A DNA stretch of 64,000 bases from NCBI GenBank assembly GCA_947500555.1, contig CANMSE010000008.1:1-64000 (forward strand), in the 5' to 3' direction. Position numbers and translations under genes: made by a program. The notes under the pieces were generated by a model. It was not told the origin of the DNA and made no database searches. It was given only the letters and a program-made list of their open reading frames with translations. Positions 34,517 through 43,589 of the stretch are shown one piece after another; positions within the stretch are counted from its first letter, which is position 1, and the number at the start of each line of letters is the position of its first letter. The stretch comes from an uncultured Fulvivirga sp. Lineage in GTDB: Bacteria; Bacteroidota; Bacteroidia; Cytophagales; Cyclobacteriaceae.

Positions 34517-35761
34517 ATGATTGAATTTGAGGAGTTTACGCTAAACAATGGGCTACAAGTAATTGTACATGAGGACCCTTCTGTAGAAATTGCTATTTTA
34601 AACATACTATATAAAGTTGGATCTCGTGATGAAGATCCCAATATGACCGGATTTGCGCATTTATTTGAACACTTAATGTTTGGTGGCTCAATAAATATTC
34701 CTGACTTTGATTCAGAATTACAGAAATTGGGAGGTGAAAATAACGCCTTTACTAGCCCTGACATTACCAACTATTACATGACTCTGCCATATCAGCACAT
34801 AGAAGCAGCATTTTGGCTAGAATCGGATAGAATGTTAGGCTTACCCTTCGACTCTAAAGTACTAGAAACTGAACGCAGTGTTGTTATTGAAGAATTCAAG
34901 CAGCGATATTTAAATCAACCTTATGGTGATGTATGGCTCAAATTAAGACCTTTGAGCTATGAAAAACACCCATATCGTTGGCCTACAATAGGCAAGGAAA
35001 TAAGTCATATCGAGGAGGCAAGCATGGAAAATGTAAAATCCTTTTACAAAAAATATTACAATCCCAACAATGCGGTCATGGTTGTAGCAGGAAAAATTAC
35101 TGCTACTCAGGTGAAAGAATTAAGTAACAAATGGTTCGGTGAAATCAAACCTGGTGAACAGTTATGCAGGAAGATTGAAAAAGAACCTTTGCAAAATCAA
35201 AAGAAGCAGCTTACTGTCAGTGCAAGCGTCCCTTCAGATATGCTGTATATGACTTTCCATATGCCGGGCAAATTTGAAGAAGACTATCTTGCGACCGACT
35301 TGTTAAGTGATATATTAGGAAGGGAAAAGTCCTCCAGACTCTACACTGATCTCGTGCATAAAAAAAGAATATTCAATTCAATCAGTGCATATGTAACCGG
35401 ATCTATAGACCCAGGATTATTGGTGATTAGCGGAAAGCTTTCTGAGGGTTTTTCCCCTGAAGAAGGTGAACAATTCGTTTGGGAGGTAATTGATGAAGTA
35501 AAAAAAGAGGGCATTACGACAGAAGAACTAAACAAGGTTAAGAATCAAGCAGAATCAACATTGGCATTTGACGAAATAGAGTTATTGAATCGAGCAATGA
35601 GCTTAGCTTTCAGTTCGATATCTGGAAATACCAAATACCACAATCAAGAAAAGGAAATGATACAAAAGGTCACCGTTCGCAGTGTTATGACCCAGTGCCA
35701 TAAGCTATTGATTGAAGATAATTGTTCAGTACTATATTATAAATCGAATAATGAAAATTAG
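34517..35761 (+). CDS. M16-family zinc peptidase
   Basis: 414 residues, one M16 unit. The inverted zinc motif HxxEH is present as H48-L-F-E51-H52 (GFAHLFEHLMF), with the third ligand Glu in 'ETERSVVIEEF' around residue 125. The C-terminal half has the R/Y-type substrate-binding part of a complete N- plus C-domain pair. There is no signal peptide; the protein starts directly with 'MIEFEEFTLNNGLQVIV', so it is probably cytoplasmic and may degrade peptides. The end overlaps ispF by 11 bases, and ispF overlaps mnmD by 14, so the three form one operon. Confidence 0.9.
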   Translation: MIEFEEFTLNNGLQVIVHEDPSVEIAILNILYKVGSRDEDPNMTGFAHLFEHLMFGGSINIPDFDSELQKLGGENNAFTSPDITNYYMTLPYQHIEAAFWLESDRMLGLPFDSKVLETERSVVIEEFKQRYLNQPYGDVWLKLRPLSYEKHPYRWPTIGKEISHIEEASMENVKSFYKKYYNPNNAVMVVAGKITATQVKELSNKWFGEIKPGEQLCRKIEKEPLQNQKKQLTVSASVPSDMLYMTFHMPGKFEEDYLATDLLSDILGREKSSRLYTDLVHKKRIFNSISAYVTGSIDPGLLVISGKLSEGFSPEEGEQFVWEVIDEVKKEGITTEELNKVKNQAESTLAFDEIELLNRAMSLAFSSISGNTKYHNQEKEMIQKVTVRSVMTQCHKLLIEDNCSVLYYKSNNEN

Positions 35762-36242
35762 AACAGGTTTCGGCTACGATGTTCATAAGTTGGAAGATGG
35801 AAAAGACTTTTGGCTGGGAGGCATAAAAGTAGCACATACTAAAGGAGCTGTAGGTCATTCTGATGCTGATGTGCTCATTCATGTTATTTGCGATGCACTT
35901 TTGGGTGCAGCGAATATGAGAGATATCGGATTCCACTTTTCTGATACAGACCCAAAGTTTAAAGGGATAGATAGTAAACTATTATTAAAAGAAGTCATAA
36001 TACTAATACAATCTGCTGGTTGGTATATTGGAAATATTGATAGCACTATTTGCCTTCAAAACCCGAAAATAAATCCACAAATACCAGCTATGAAAACACG
36101 CCTCGCCCAGGTGATGAATATACCTGAGGAAGATATATCAATTAAGGCCACTACGACAGAGCATTTGGGCTTTGTTGGTAGAGAAGACGGTGTCTCTGCC
36201 TATGCTACTGTATTGATTGAAAAAAGTAATGGGCAAAACTGA
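35751..36242 (+). CDS. ispF: 2-C-methyl-D-erythritol 2,4-cyclodiphosphate synthase
   Basis: 163 residues from the ATG of MKIRTGFGYDVHKL, the family's standard start and length. It forms the cyclic diphosphate in the non-mevalonate isoprenoid pathway as a homotrimer. Zinc ligands D10 and H12 lie in 'GYDVHKL', with a third His in 'HSDADVLIHVICDALLGA'. The 'KATTTEHLGFVGREDGV' segment near the end is the family's second signature. The start overlaps the M16 peptidase gene by 11 bases, and translation is probably coupled. Confidence 0.96.
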   Translation: MKIRTGFGYDVHKLEDGKDFWLGGIKVAHTKGAVGHSDADVLIHVICDALLGAANMRDIGFHFSDTDPKFKGIDSKLLLKEVIILIQSAGWYIGNIDSTICLQNPKINPQIPAMKTRLAQVMNIPEEDISIKATTTEHLGFVGREDGVSAYATVLIEKSNGQN

Positions 36243-36912
36243 TGATTATAAATTAATAATAACTGAAGATGGTTCTCATTCTCTGTATAATAAATCATTA
36301 AATGAAACCTATCATTCTTTTCATGGGGCGATTCAGGAGTCACAACATGTATTCATCAAATCAGGGCTGGAATACAACAAAATACACCGTAACACTGAAA
36401 TAAAAATTTTTGAAGTGGGTTTTGGTACTGGATTAAATGCATTGTTGACAGCAATATGGTGCCATGAAAGTAAAGTCAGAGTAAAATATGATAGTATTGA
36501 AGCTTATCCCCTTAGTCAAGAGCTCACAGAACAACTGAATCATGCTCAATTATTAACATTTGATCTGGCTTCTGTTTGGTACAATCAATTGCATAAAAGT
36601 GATTGGAATCAACGTTTAGAATTACATGATAATTTTATCTACAAGAAAATTCTGAATCGGTTACAGGATCACAAATCAAATCTCGAATATTACGACATCA
36701 TTTTTTTTGATGCGTTTGCTCCAAGCAAACAGCCTGAAATGTGGTCTTTAGATACATTAACATTAATCGCTAAATCAATGAACACAGGTGGTGTCTTTGT
36801 GACCTACTGTGCGCAAGGGCAACTCAAAAGAAATCTAAAATCCATGGGGCTAAAAGTAGAAACTCTGGACGGCCCTCCTGGAAAAAAAGAGATGGTAAGG
36901 GCTATCAAATAA
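36229..36912 (+). CDS. mnmD: MnmD-type tRNA methyltransferase
   Basis: 227 residues from the ATG of MGKTDDYK, overlapping ispF by 14 bases. The SAM-binding motif 'FEVGFGTGLNALLTA' lies near residues 60-75, and the active-site segment 'DIIFFDAFAPSKQPEMW' matches the methyltransferase half of MnmC. The protein contains only that half. It therefore corresponds to stand-alone MnmD, which methylates 5-aminomethyl-2-thiouridine at tRNA wobble positions; the FAD half of MnmC is absent. The end 'DGPPGKKEMVRA' is also typical. The ispF-mnmD pair has no obvious functional link. Confidence 0.9.
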   Translation: MGKTDDYKLIITEDGSHSLYNKSLNETYHSFHGAIQESQHVFIKSGLEYNKIHRNTEIKIFEVGFGTGLNALLTAIWCHESKVRVKYDSIEAYPLSQELTEQLNHAQLLTFDLASVWYNQLHKSDWNQRLELHDNFIYKKILNRLQDHKSNLEYYDIIFFDAFAPSKQPEMWSLDTLTLIAKSMNTGGVFVTYCAQGQLKRNLKSMGLKVETLDGPPGKKEMVRAIK

Positions 36913-36953
36913 TATCCCTTATATTGGGTGAGTGAAACATAGTCTTCTAAATA

Positions 36954-36961
36954 TAAATTTG
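36954..36961 (+). promoter_or_regulatory. TAnnTTTG box exactly six bases before the TonB-receptor start
   Basis: TAAATTTG, then ACTTCT, then ATG at 36968. The box would place the transcription start at the start codon. It also supports ATG 36968 over the GTG at 36932. No convincing -33 element was found. Confidence 0.6.
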
Positions 36962-36967
36962 ACTTCT

Positions 36968-39655
36968 ATGCGGCTTTCTATACTAACAGTAGTTATTATT
37001 CTTTCTAATTCTATCCCCCTTTTTAGTCAAGAGGTAGAATTTAAAGTTCCTAATCACGAAGTGGGTGTTACTCTAACCAGATTTTTGAATGAAATAGAAG
37101 CAAAAAAAGAAGTCAAATTTTTCTTTCTGGAAGAATGGACAAATACGATTTTAATTTCTAATTCATATAAGGATCAGCCTATTAAAACTGCCTTGGAAAA
37201 TATTCTTTTAGGTCGAAATATAGATATTGACTTTATATATGGGTATGGAATTGTTTTACTTAAAGACCCCACTGCCGATAAAATCAGAAATAAAATACTG
37301 CAAAATATAGATGGAACAATTACTAAGATAGTAGTTGGAGATTCGGCCAAAGCAATATGGGGGAAACAGGTAATTCTCCGAGGAATACTTAAAGATGAAA
37401 AGTTTTCTGATCCCCTTGTTGGAGCCACAGTTTATGCCAACGAAATTGGTAAAGGAACTTCTACGGACACCAATGGAAGTTATTCAATAAGCTTACCCGT
37501 AGGGAAACACTTGGTGACCTACAAAGCCCTGAATTATGAAGATGAAAATTATCAAGTAGATCTTTTCCAAAGTGGTACTATAAACCTTTCAATGAAGGAG
37601 CAACCAATTACATTAGATGAAATTGTAGTAAAGGACAATGCTGAAATAGAAAATTTCGAAAGCACCATTTCGGGAAGAACCAGGATTACAGCTCAGGAGT
37701 TGCAAACAATCCCAACTTTTCTAGGAGAGGTAGACGTCATTAAGAGTATACAATTATTGCCAGGTGTAAATAGTGTTGGAGAAGGCAGTGCAGGATTCAA
37801 TGTTAGAGGAGGAAGCGGAGATCAAAATTTAATTTTGTTAGATGAAGGAATAATCTTCAACCCCAATCATTTATTCGGTTTTTTCTCGGCATTTCATCCT
37901 GATGCACTGAAAGATGTGACTTTTTATAGAGGTACAATTCCTGCGCAATTTGGTGGTAGAATATCCTCAGTCCTGGATGTGAAACAAAAAGATGGCGATA
38001 AAAAAGAGTATCACGGAGCAGGAGGTTTGGGTATTGTAACAAGTAGACTTCTGATCGAAGGCCCCATTTTAGAAGATAAAATCAGTTTCCTTCTAGCCGG
38101 TCGTACTTCTTACTCTGACTGGCTATTAAGTCAGGTTAATAATGATGATGTCAGGAACAGTGAAGCTTTTTTTTATGATTTGGCAGGCAAGGTCAGTGCA
38201 TTTATAAATAAGAAGAATAAAATTTCAGCAAGCTATTATTTAAGTAAGGACAAATTTAAATTCTCGAATGACACAACCTATTATTGGCAAAACAGTAGTG
38301 CTTCCATTACGTATGAAAGTTATTTGAACTCAAACTTTTCTTTTTTCACTAATCTATCGGCTGGAAATTACAGCTATGAGGTGCGAGATGAAGATTTGGA
38401 TGAATCATTTTCTTGGAAATATGATATAACTAATTTTCAGCTAAAATCATTTGCTACATATTCAAACAAAAATCATCTTGTACATCTTGGTTTCGATATT
38501 AAAGGATACGACTTTGATAGGGGGCGGTTAAGACCATTATCAGAATCATCCAACGTGAGAAATATCGAGCTAGATAACGACTTATCATTAATCACTAGTT
38601 TTTTTGTAAGTGATGAAATTCAGATTGGCACAAATCTAATTGTCTCACCTGGAATTCGCATGTCATTTTATCAATTGCTTGGCGATCATGATCAGTTTAT
38701 CTACAACCCTGAAGTGCCAAGAGAAGACTTTGATATAATAGATACACTTTCATTTAAAAGTGGGGAGACAGCTGCTAGGTTCTCAGGAATTGAACCAAGG
38801 TTATCGTTAAAATATAGCTTTAATGAAAATAATTTCGTCAAAGCTGGCTATAGCAGATCTTATCAATACATTCACTTGCTATCAAATACAACAGCGATAA
38901 CACCAATCGATTCATGGATTCCTAGTACTACATATATAAAGCCTCAAATAGGCGACCAATATTCCCTCGGTTTTTTTAAGCGAATTCCTAAAAAAAGACT
39001 GACAGCTTCATTAGAAGCATTTTACAAACTAATCAATAATGTTCCTGAATATAAAGACGGTGCTGAATTAGCTTTAAAGCAAAATCTTGAAACGGAGCTA
39101 GTGAACAGTCAAGCTGATATACGAGGAGTTGAATTGTCAGTTCAGAAAAATGGAAGACTTTCTGGAGAATTTAATTATACCTATACTTCGTCTCGGAGGA
39201 AGACTTCTGCTGAATTTGAGACACTTCAAATTAACAATAATGAATTCTTTCCAGCTAATTATGATCAACCCCATAATATCAAGATTAATTCCAATTATGA
39301 TATATCAAAAAGGCATGTATTTTCAGTAAATTTCAATTTAGCATCTGGTAGACCAATAACATCACCGTCAGAAAGGTTTGAAATAGATGGAGTATTAGCG
39401 GCTAATTTTACAGAAAGAAACCAACTTCGAATTCCACTTTATCACAGGTTAGATGTTTCCATATTAGTCCGAACCAATCATAAGAAAAATAAAAAATGGG
39501 AAGGTAGTTGGTCCTTAACGATTTACAACGTTTATTCTAGAAGAAATGCTTACTCCGTTTTTTTTCAAGAAGATGAAAATGGGCAACCACAAGCATACCG
39601 ACTTTCTGTACTAGGATCCGCCTTCCCGTCAATTACCTATAATTTTAAATTTTAA
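36968..39655 (+). CDS. TonB-dependent outer-membrane receptor with STN-like and carboxypeptidase-regulatory domains
   Basis: 895 residues with the signal peptide MRLSILTVVIILSNSIPLFSQ. A short STN-like domain comes first (about 25-100, 'LTRFLNEIEAKKEVKFFFLEEW'). A carboxypeptidase-regulatory-like domain follows (about 135-220, 'LVGATVYANEIGKGTSTDTNG'), then the plug ('SIQLLPGVNSVGEGSAGFNVRGG') and a beta-barrel to the C-terminal aromatic residue (NFKF). STN domains in receptors often signal to anti-sigma factors, but no sigma/anti-sigma pair lies nearby. First gene of a three-gene operon with the DUF4249 lipoprotein (2-base gap) and the macroglobulin-like protein. The imported substrate is unknown. 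Confidence 0.92.
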   Translation: MRLSILTVVIILSNSIPLFSQEVEFKVPNHEVGVTLTRFLNEIEAKKEVKFFFLEEWTNTILISNSYKDQPIKTALENILLGRNIDIDFIYGYGIVLLKDPTADKIRNKILQNIDGTITKIVVGDSAKAIWGKQVILRGILKDEKFSDPLVGATVYANEIGKGTSTDTNGSYSISLPVGKHLVTYKALNYEDENYQVDLFQSGTINLSMKEQPITLDEIVVKDNAEIENFESTISGRTRITAQELQTIPTFLGEVDVIKSIQLLPGVNSVGEGSAGFNVRGGSGDQNLILLDEGIIFNPNHLFGFFSAFHPDALKDVTFYRGTIPAQFGGRISSVLDVKQKDGDKKEYHGAGGLGIVTSRLLIEGPILEDKISFLLAGRTSYSDWLLSQVNNDDVRNSEAFFYDLAGKVSAFINKKNKISASYYLSKDKFKFSNDTTYYWQNSSASITYESYLNSNFSFFTNLSAGNYSYEVRDEDLDESFSWKYDITNFQLKSFATYSNKNHLVHLGFDIKGYDFDRGRLRPLSESSNVRNIELDNDLSLITSFFVSDEIQIGTNLIVSPGIRMSFYQLLGDHDQFIYNPEVPREDFDIIDTLSFKSGETAARFSGIEPRLSLKYSFNENNFVKAGYSRSYQYIHLLSNTTAITPIDSWIPSTTYIKPQIGDQYSLGFFKRIPKKRLTASLEAFYKLINNVPEYKDGAELALKQNLETELVNSQADIRGVELSVQKNGRLSGEFNYTYTSSRRKTSAEFETLQINNNEFFPANYDQPHNIKINSNYDISKRHVFSVNFNLASGRPITSPSERFEIDGVLAANFTERNQLRIPLYHRLDVSILVRTNHKKNKKWEGSWSLTIYNVYSRRNAYSVFFQEDENGQPQAYRLSVLGSAFPSITYNFKF

Positions 39656-39657
39656 GA

Positions 39658-40764
39658 ATGAATAAGTTTTATTTCCTTAAGATAAATATCTTCATCGTCT
39701 TGACATGCCTATCTTGCATTGATCCAATCAATATAAATGTAGATTCTGACCCCGGGAACCTCGTAGTAGATGGGCTTATAACTGACAAAGACGGTCCTCA
39801 TACTATAAAATTGGGCCGTTCGGTTTCGTATTTTGATAGGTCCTCAAACCCCCTATTAAATAGAGAGGTTGGAGCGACACTACAGATATTAAGTAGTTCA
39901 GGTCAACTGGAGTTATTAAATGAGGTTTCTCCGGGTACTTATGAGACATCCAATAACTTCAAAGGAACAGTAGGCGAGAGTTATGTGCTCACTATACAGT
40001 TGACTAATGGCAAAATCTACCAGTCAGAACCTGAAATAATGACTCAAAATGTTGGTATAGACTCTCTTATATTATCCTATGACTTTAGGAATATTACAAA
40101 TAAAAATAATATAGTTTTACAAGTTAATGGTGTCAACGTTGAAATACGTCCTAATTCTATTGAATCCGCTAATTCTTATTATAGATGGAGGTACTCTAGT
40201 ATTCATGAAATAAAAACATTTCCTGAGTTGCGGACGAAAAATGTTGAGGGAGGAACTATACCCGACCCCCCTCCATGTAGTGGTTATATCGTTGCCATTG
40301 ATGGAAGACTACAACAAATCGCTAATTGCACTTGTTGTGAATGCTGGGTAAGTGAGTTTTCTTCAAAAGTCATTACCTCAAAATTAAATTTTGTTGAAGG
40401 GTTCATAAACGCAGATTTGGCCTTTATTGAGGATGTCAATGGCATCTTTTCAATACGATATTTTATAGAAGTAGAACAATTATCACTTTCAAGATCAGCA
40501 CATGAATTTTGGACTTTGCTAGAGGCACAACAAAACCAAGGTTCGTTGTTTGACCAGCCCGCAGGTAGAATTAATTCTAATGTATTCTCAACTGACGATC
40601 CTGAAGAAATAGTTTTGGGCTACTTTGGGGCTTCATCTAGCGAAAAAATTAGTAGATTTATTGACCCTGCCTTTTTTCCTGTTAGAATTACACAAATGGA
40701 CTCTATTAAGAATGATTGCCGTCAAGAGGAAAACGCCAGTTCTGAAAAACCCTCATTCTGGTAA
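39658..40764 (+). CDS. DUF4249-family surface lipoprotein
   Basis: 368 residues with a lipobox ending CLSC (Cys20). The start of the mature part, 'DPININVDSDPGNLVVDGLITDKDGPHTIKLGRS', is the hallmark of DUF4249 proteins, which accompany TonB receptors in Bacteroidetes and are thought to sit over the receptor on the cell surface. Five cysteines cluster in residues 206-229 ('PPPCSGYIV' and 'NCTCCECW'), which could form disulfides or bind metal. It is two bases downstream of the receptor gene and one base upstream of the macroglobulin-like gene. Confidence 0.88.
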   Translation: MNKFYFLKINIFIVLTCLSCIDPININVDSDPGNLVVDGLITDKDGPHTIKLGRSVSYFDRSSNPLLNREVGATLQILSSSGQLELLNEVSPGTYETSNNFKGTVGESYVLTIQLTNGKIYQSEPEIMTQNVGIDSLILSYDFRNITNKNNIVLQVNGVNVEIRPNSIESANSYYRWRYSSIHEIKTFPELRTKNVEGGTIPDPPPCSGYIVAIDGRLQQIANCTCCECWVSEFSSKVITSKLNFVEGFINADLAFIEDVNGIFSIRYFIEVEQLSLSRSAHEFWTLLEAQQNQGSLFDQPAGRINSNVFSTDDPEEIVLGYFGASSSEKISRFIDPAFFPVRITQMDSIKNDCRQEENASSEKPSFW

Positions 40765-40765
40765 T

Positions 40766-43054
40766 ATGAAAAAGCTATCAATACTAATTCTTTGTTTTTC
40801 TTTTAATAGCTTATGTTCACAGAACCCTGCTACTCGAATATATACAGAGACGGATCAACCTTTTTATTTTTCAGGTCAAACCATGAGTGTTGGTTATCAT
40901 CTATATGATTTTGACTTTACTCCAAACAGTTCAAGTGAAATTGTATATTTTCAATTAAAGGACAAAGGCAACAACACCGTTAGTTTGCATAAACAATTCG
41001 CAAATAAGGGAGCGGGCAATATTTCTATTGATCTTCCCAAGAATCTTGCAACTGGCTATTATGAGCTAATTACTTACACAAATTTTATGCTGAATTTTGA
41101 CCTCAATTTTTTGAATCGGATACGAATTCCAATTTATAATATTAATGATAGTTTAAATAATAGAGTGAATGAAGTCATCGCCACTCCTTCTATGAACTTC
41201 TATATTGAGGGCGGCAATATGATTGAGAATATTTCTACTCGTATCGCCTTTGAGTTTGATCATGATTGTAAAAATACCCAAGCAGAATTGAAAGATGATA
41301 AAGGCAAAATTATATTATCAATACACTTAACTAATTTGGGAGTGGGAAGCTTTTTTTTAAGGCCTGAAAAAAGTAGGACATATTCCGTATACCATAGCTG
41401 TGATTCATTAAACAAGTACAACTATCAGCTACCACCTCCTGAAAACAATGGATTGGCTTTTAGTATTTATAGCAAATCTAAAGAATTACAATTGGTTGTT
41501 CAATCACGTAATCGTTTTATGAATAATGATACTTTAGTTATTAGAGGCTACAGTGATTATTCTTTAGTCTATGAGTCAAAAGGAATTATTCGTAAAAATG
41601 GATTATTGGCAAATATTCTAAAGGAAATTCTACCAAATGGTAGTATAGATTTTTTTATTCTAGATCAAAAGTTGAATGTCTTGGCCAAGAGATCAATTTA
41701 TAAAGACATCCAATTAGATAGTACTGACATCTTAGCTAAGGATCATTATACCACTTCTTCGATGAGTGAATTCCAAGTTACGGATCAAAGACCTCTCTCC
41801 AATATGACAGCTCAGATTATACCTGAAGAATGGTTCGAATGTTTCATGAATTCCAATAGATTATACTATTTGGAAAATCCTCCAATAAACTATTTTAACC
41901 AACTCTCGAAAAATCAAATAGTAAAATACTTTGATGAGATGAGTATAATAAACAGTAAATATGAAGTACCACCTAACAATCCCAATGAAGATTACACCCA
42001 ATTCCGATTAGAGAATAATCTATTCCTGAGAGGTATTCTCCAAGATCACAAATCGTTACCAGACTCCGCATCTCTCTATTTTTTTATTCCAGAGGTTAAT
42101 GTCATCTATCAATCTAGACTGGATAGTACCGGTAAGTTTGAAATTCCACTACTTTTTGAATTTTATGGAAGTCAAAAGATTCCATTTTATGTATATTCAG
42201 AGAATCATGAATTTCAAAGTCCAAAAATAGTTAGTAGTAGAAACGATTTAAACATTAAATCTGATTTAATGCAAAATCCTGTCGGTTATAAATTTCTTCA
42301 AGAATTTAAGACTGACCTATTGAGAAAGGAAAAATATGAATCCATTCATAATTATTATAATCCTAAGAAGAAAGAGAAAACTGACAAACTAGTATTTGAC
42401 ATACATAGCCTAATAGAGGAATATGATGCGGAATACGTTTTAGATGAATTCACCTCATTTTCAACTATGGAAGAAACCATTAAAGAAATTCTGAATGGCT
42501 TAATGCTAAGAAAGAGAAAGGGAGAGAATATATTAAGGATATTTTCCAAAGACTTACTAGAAGTATATAAAGAGACCCCATTCATTTTTATTAATAATTC
42601 ACCAACAAGAGAGGTCAATGATCTATTAAGTCTTAATCCAAAAGAAGTGGATAAAATTCAAATAGTTAGCAGTAAAGGCAAATTATTACAGATGGGGCCT
42701 TTTGGAGATGGCGGGCTTATTATTGTTGATTTAAAGCCTGGTGTCACACTTAAGAAAAGTCAACAAGGTAACTATTTTGATGCTGTTGGACTGAGTACTC
42801 CTACTCAATTAGATAAAAATGTATCAAGTACTCTAGGTATTCCTGACTTAAGTAGCAATCTATATTGGAATCCAAGTTTAAAAGCTGAAAATGGTGATAC
42901 ACTAACAGTCAATTTTAAAACTTCGGATAGGCCAGGCAATTACCGTATCATTGTCAAATCATTACATGATGATGGTTCAATAAGCTATGGTACCAAAAAA
43001 ATAAGAGTAGAGTTTAAGGGTACAGGAAGGTTAGGCGATCTTAATAGTAAGTAA
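40766..43054 (+). CDS. Exported macroglobulin-like (MG2-type) protein linked to TonB receptor
   Basis: 762 residues from the ATG of MKKLSILILCFSFNSLCSQ; the longer frame overlaps the lipoprotein gene and lacks a signal. The mature N-terminus 'ATRIYTETDQPFYFSGQTMSVGYHLYD' resembles the MG2 beta-sandwich of alpha-2-macroglobulins, and further sandwich domains follow. The region near residue 640 ('EVDKIQIVSSKGKLLQMGPFGDGG') resembles a TonB plug fragment, a combination known in this class of receptor-associated proteins. There is no thioester motif (CxEQ), so it is not a classic protease trap. The gene lies one base after DUF4249 and its end overlaps the convergent fthC gene by 14 bases. Confidence 0.82.
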   Translation: MKKLSILILCFSFNSLCSQNPATRIYTETDQPFYFSGQTMSVGYHLYDFDFTPNSSSEIVYFQLKDKGNNTVSLHKQFANKGAGNISIDLPKNLATGYYELITYTNFMLNFDLNFLNRIRIPIYNINDSLNNRVNEVIATPSMNFYIEGGNMIENISTRIAFEFDHDCKNTQAELKDDKGKIILSIHLTNLGVGSFFLRPEKSRTYSVYHSCDSLNKYNYQLPPPENNGLAFSIYSKSKELQLVVQSRNRFMNNDTLVIRGYSDYSLVYESKGIIRKNGLLANILKEILPNGSIDFFILDQKLNVLAKRSIYKDIQLDSTDILAKDHYTTSSMSEFQVTDQRPLSNMTAQIIPEEWFECFMNSNRLYYLENPPINYFNQLSKNQIVKYFDEMSIINSKYEVPPNNPNEDYTQFRLENNLFLRGILQDHKSLPDSASLYFFIPEVNVIYQSRLDSTGKFEIPLLFEFYGSQKIPFYVYSENHEFQSPKIVSSRNDLNIKSDLMQNPVGYKFLQEFKTDLLRKEKYESIHNYYNPKKKEKTDKLVFDIHSLIEEYDAEYVLDEFTSFSTMEETIKEILNGLMLRKRKGENILRIFSKDLLEVYKETPFIFINNSPTREVNDLLSLNPKEVDKIQIVSSKGKLLQMGPFGDGGLIIVDLKPGVTLKKSQQGNYFDAVGLSTPTQLDKNVSSTLGIPDLSSNLYWNPSLKAENGDTLTVNFKTSDRPGNYRIIVKSLHDDGSISYGTKKIRVEFKGTGRLGDLNSK

Positions 43055-43589
43055 AGCACTGATCTAATTTAATATCAGTCTCTTCGATGTAAAGAATTTC
43101 ATCTAGAAGAGGTAAAATTGAGAGCCCTACTTTTCTTGCTTCTACTATATTCAAAAACCTATCGTAAAAGCCTTTGCCGTAACCAATTCTATTACCTTTT
43201 TTATCCGCTATTATCAATGGCACTAGTATAAGATCAATTTTAGATAAATCAGCTAGATCACCCTTAACTGGCTCCGGAATTCCCCATTTATTTATCTCTA
43301 TATGACAATTTTCGTTCAGTATATAATGTGACAATTCACTATTACTCAACGTTTTTGGGACTATAAATCTAACCGCTGAGTGATCCTGAAAATGATCAAT
43401 AATCAACTTAGTATCAATTTCCTTCTTACTCCAGATTGGTAAAAAGATATGAATGTTGTGATAATTATTTTTCTCTATATACTCAATAACTGAATCCGTA
43501 ATTTTACGATTCCTAAGAGCAAATTCCTGTTCTGACAACAAGAGTCTTTTAGATAAATAGACCTCCCTCAAGATTTGTTTACTAGCCAT
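43041..43589 (-). CDS. 5-formyltetrahydrofolate cyclo-ligase
   Basis: 182 residues from the ATG of MASKQILREVYLSKR. It converts 5-formyl-THF to 5,10-methenyl-THF with ATP in the cytoplasm. The family shows as the N-terminal basic helix, 'IHIFLPIWSKKEIDT' and the C-terminal 'GNRIGYGKGFYDRFL' loop that binds phosphate and magnesium. It starts within the end of bshC (8-base overlap), so the two are translationally coupled, with rimO first in the operon. The 3' end overlaps the convergent macroglobulin-like gene by 14 bases. Confidence 0.92.
   Translation of the reverse strand: MASKQILREVYLSKRLLLSEQEFALRNRKITDSVIEYIEKNNYHNIHIFLPIWSKKEIDTKLIIDHFQDHSAVRFIVPKTLSNSELSHYILNENCHIEINKWGIPEPVKGDLADLSKIDLILVPLIIADKKGNRIGYGKGFYDRFLNIVEARKVGLSILPLLDEILYIEETDIKLDQCFTYY

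Noticed and set aside
40625..40765. 47-codon N-terminal extension of the macroglobulin-like protein
   Set aside because: It lies inside the DUF4249 gene in another frame. The ATG at 40766 gives a perfect signal peptide one base after the previous stop.
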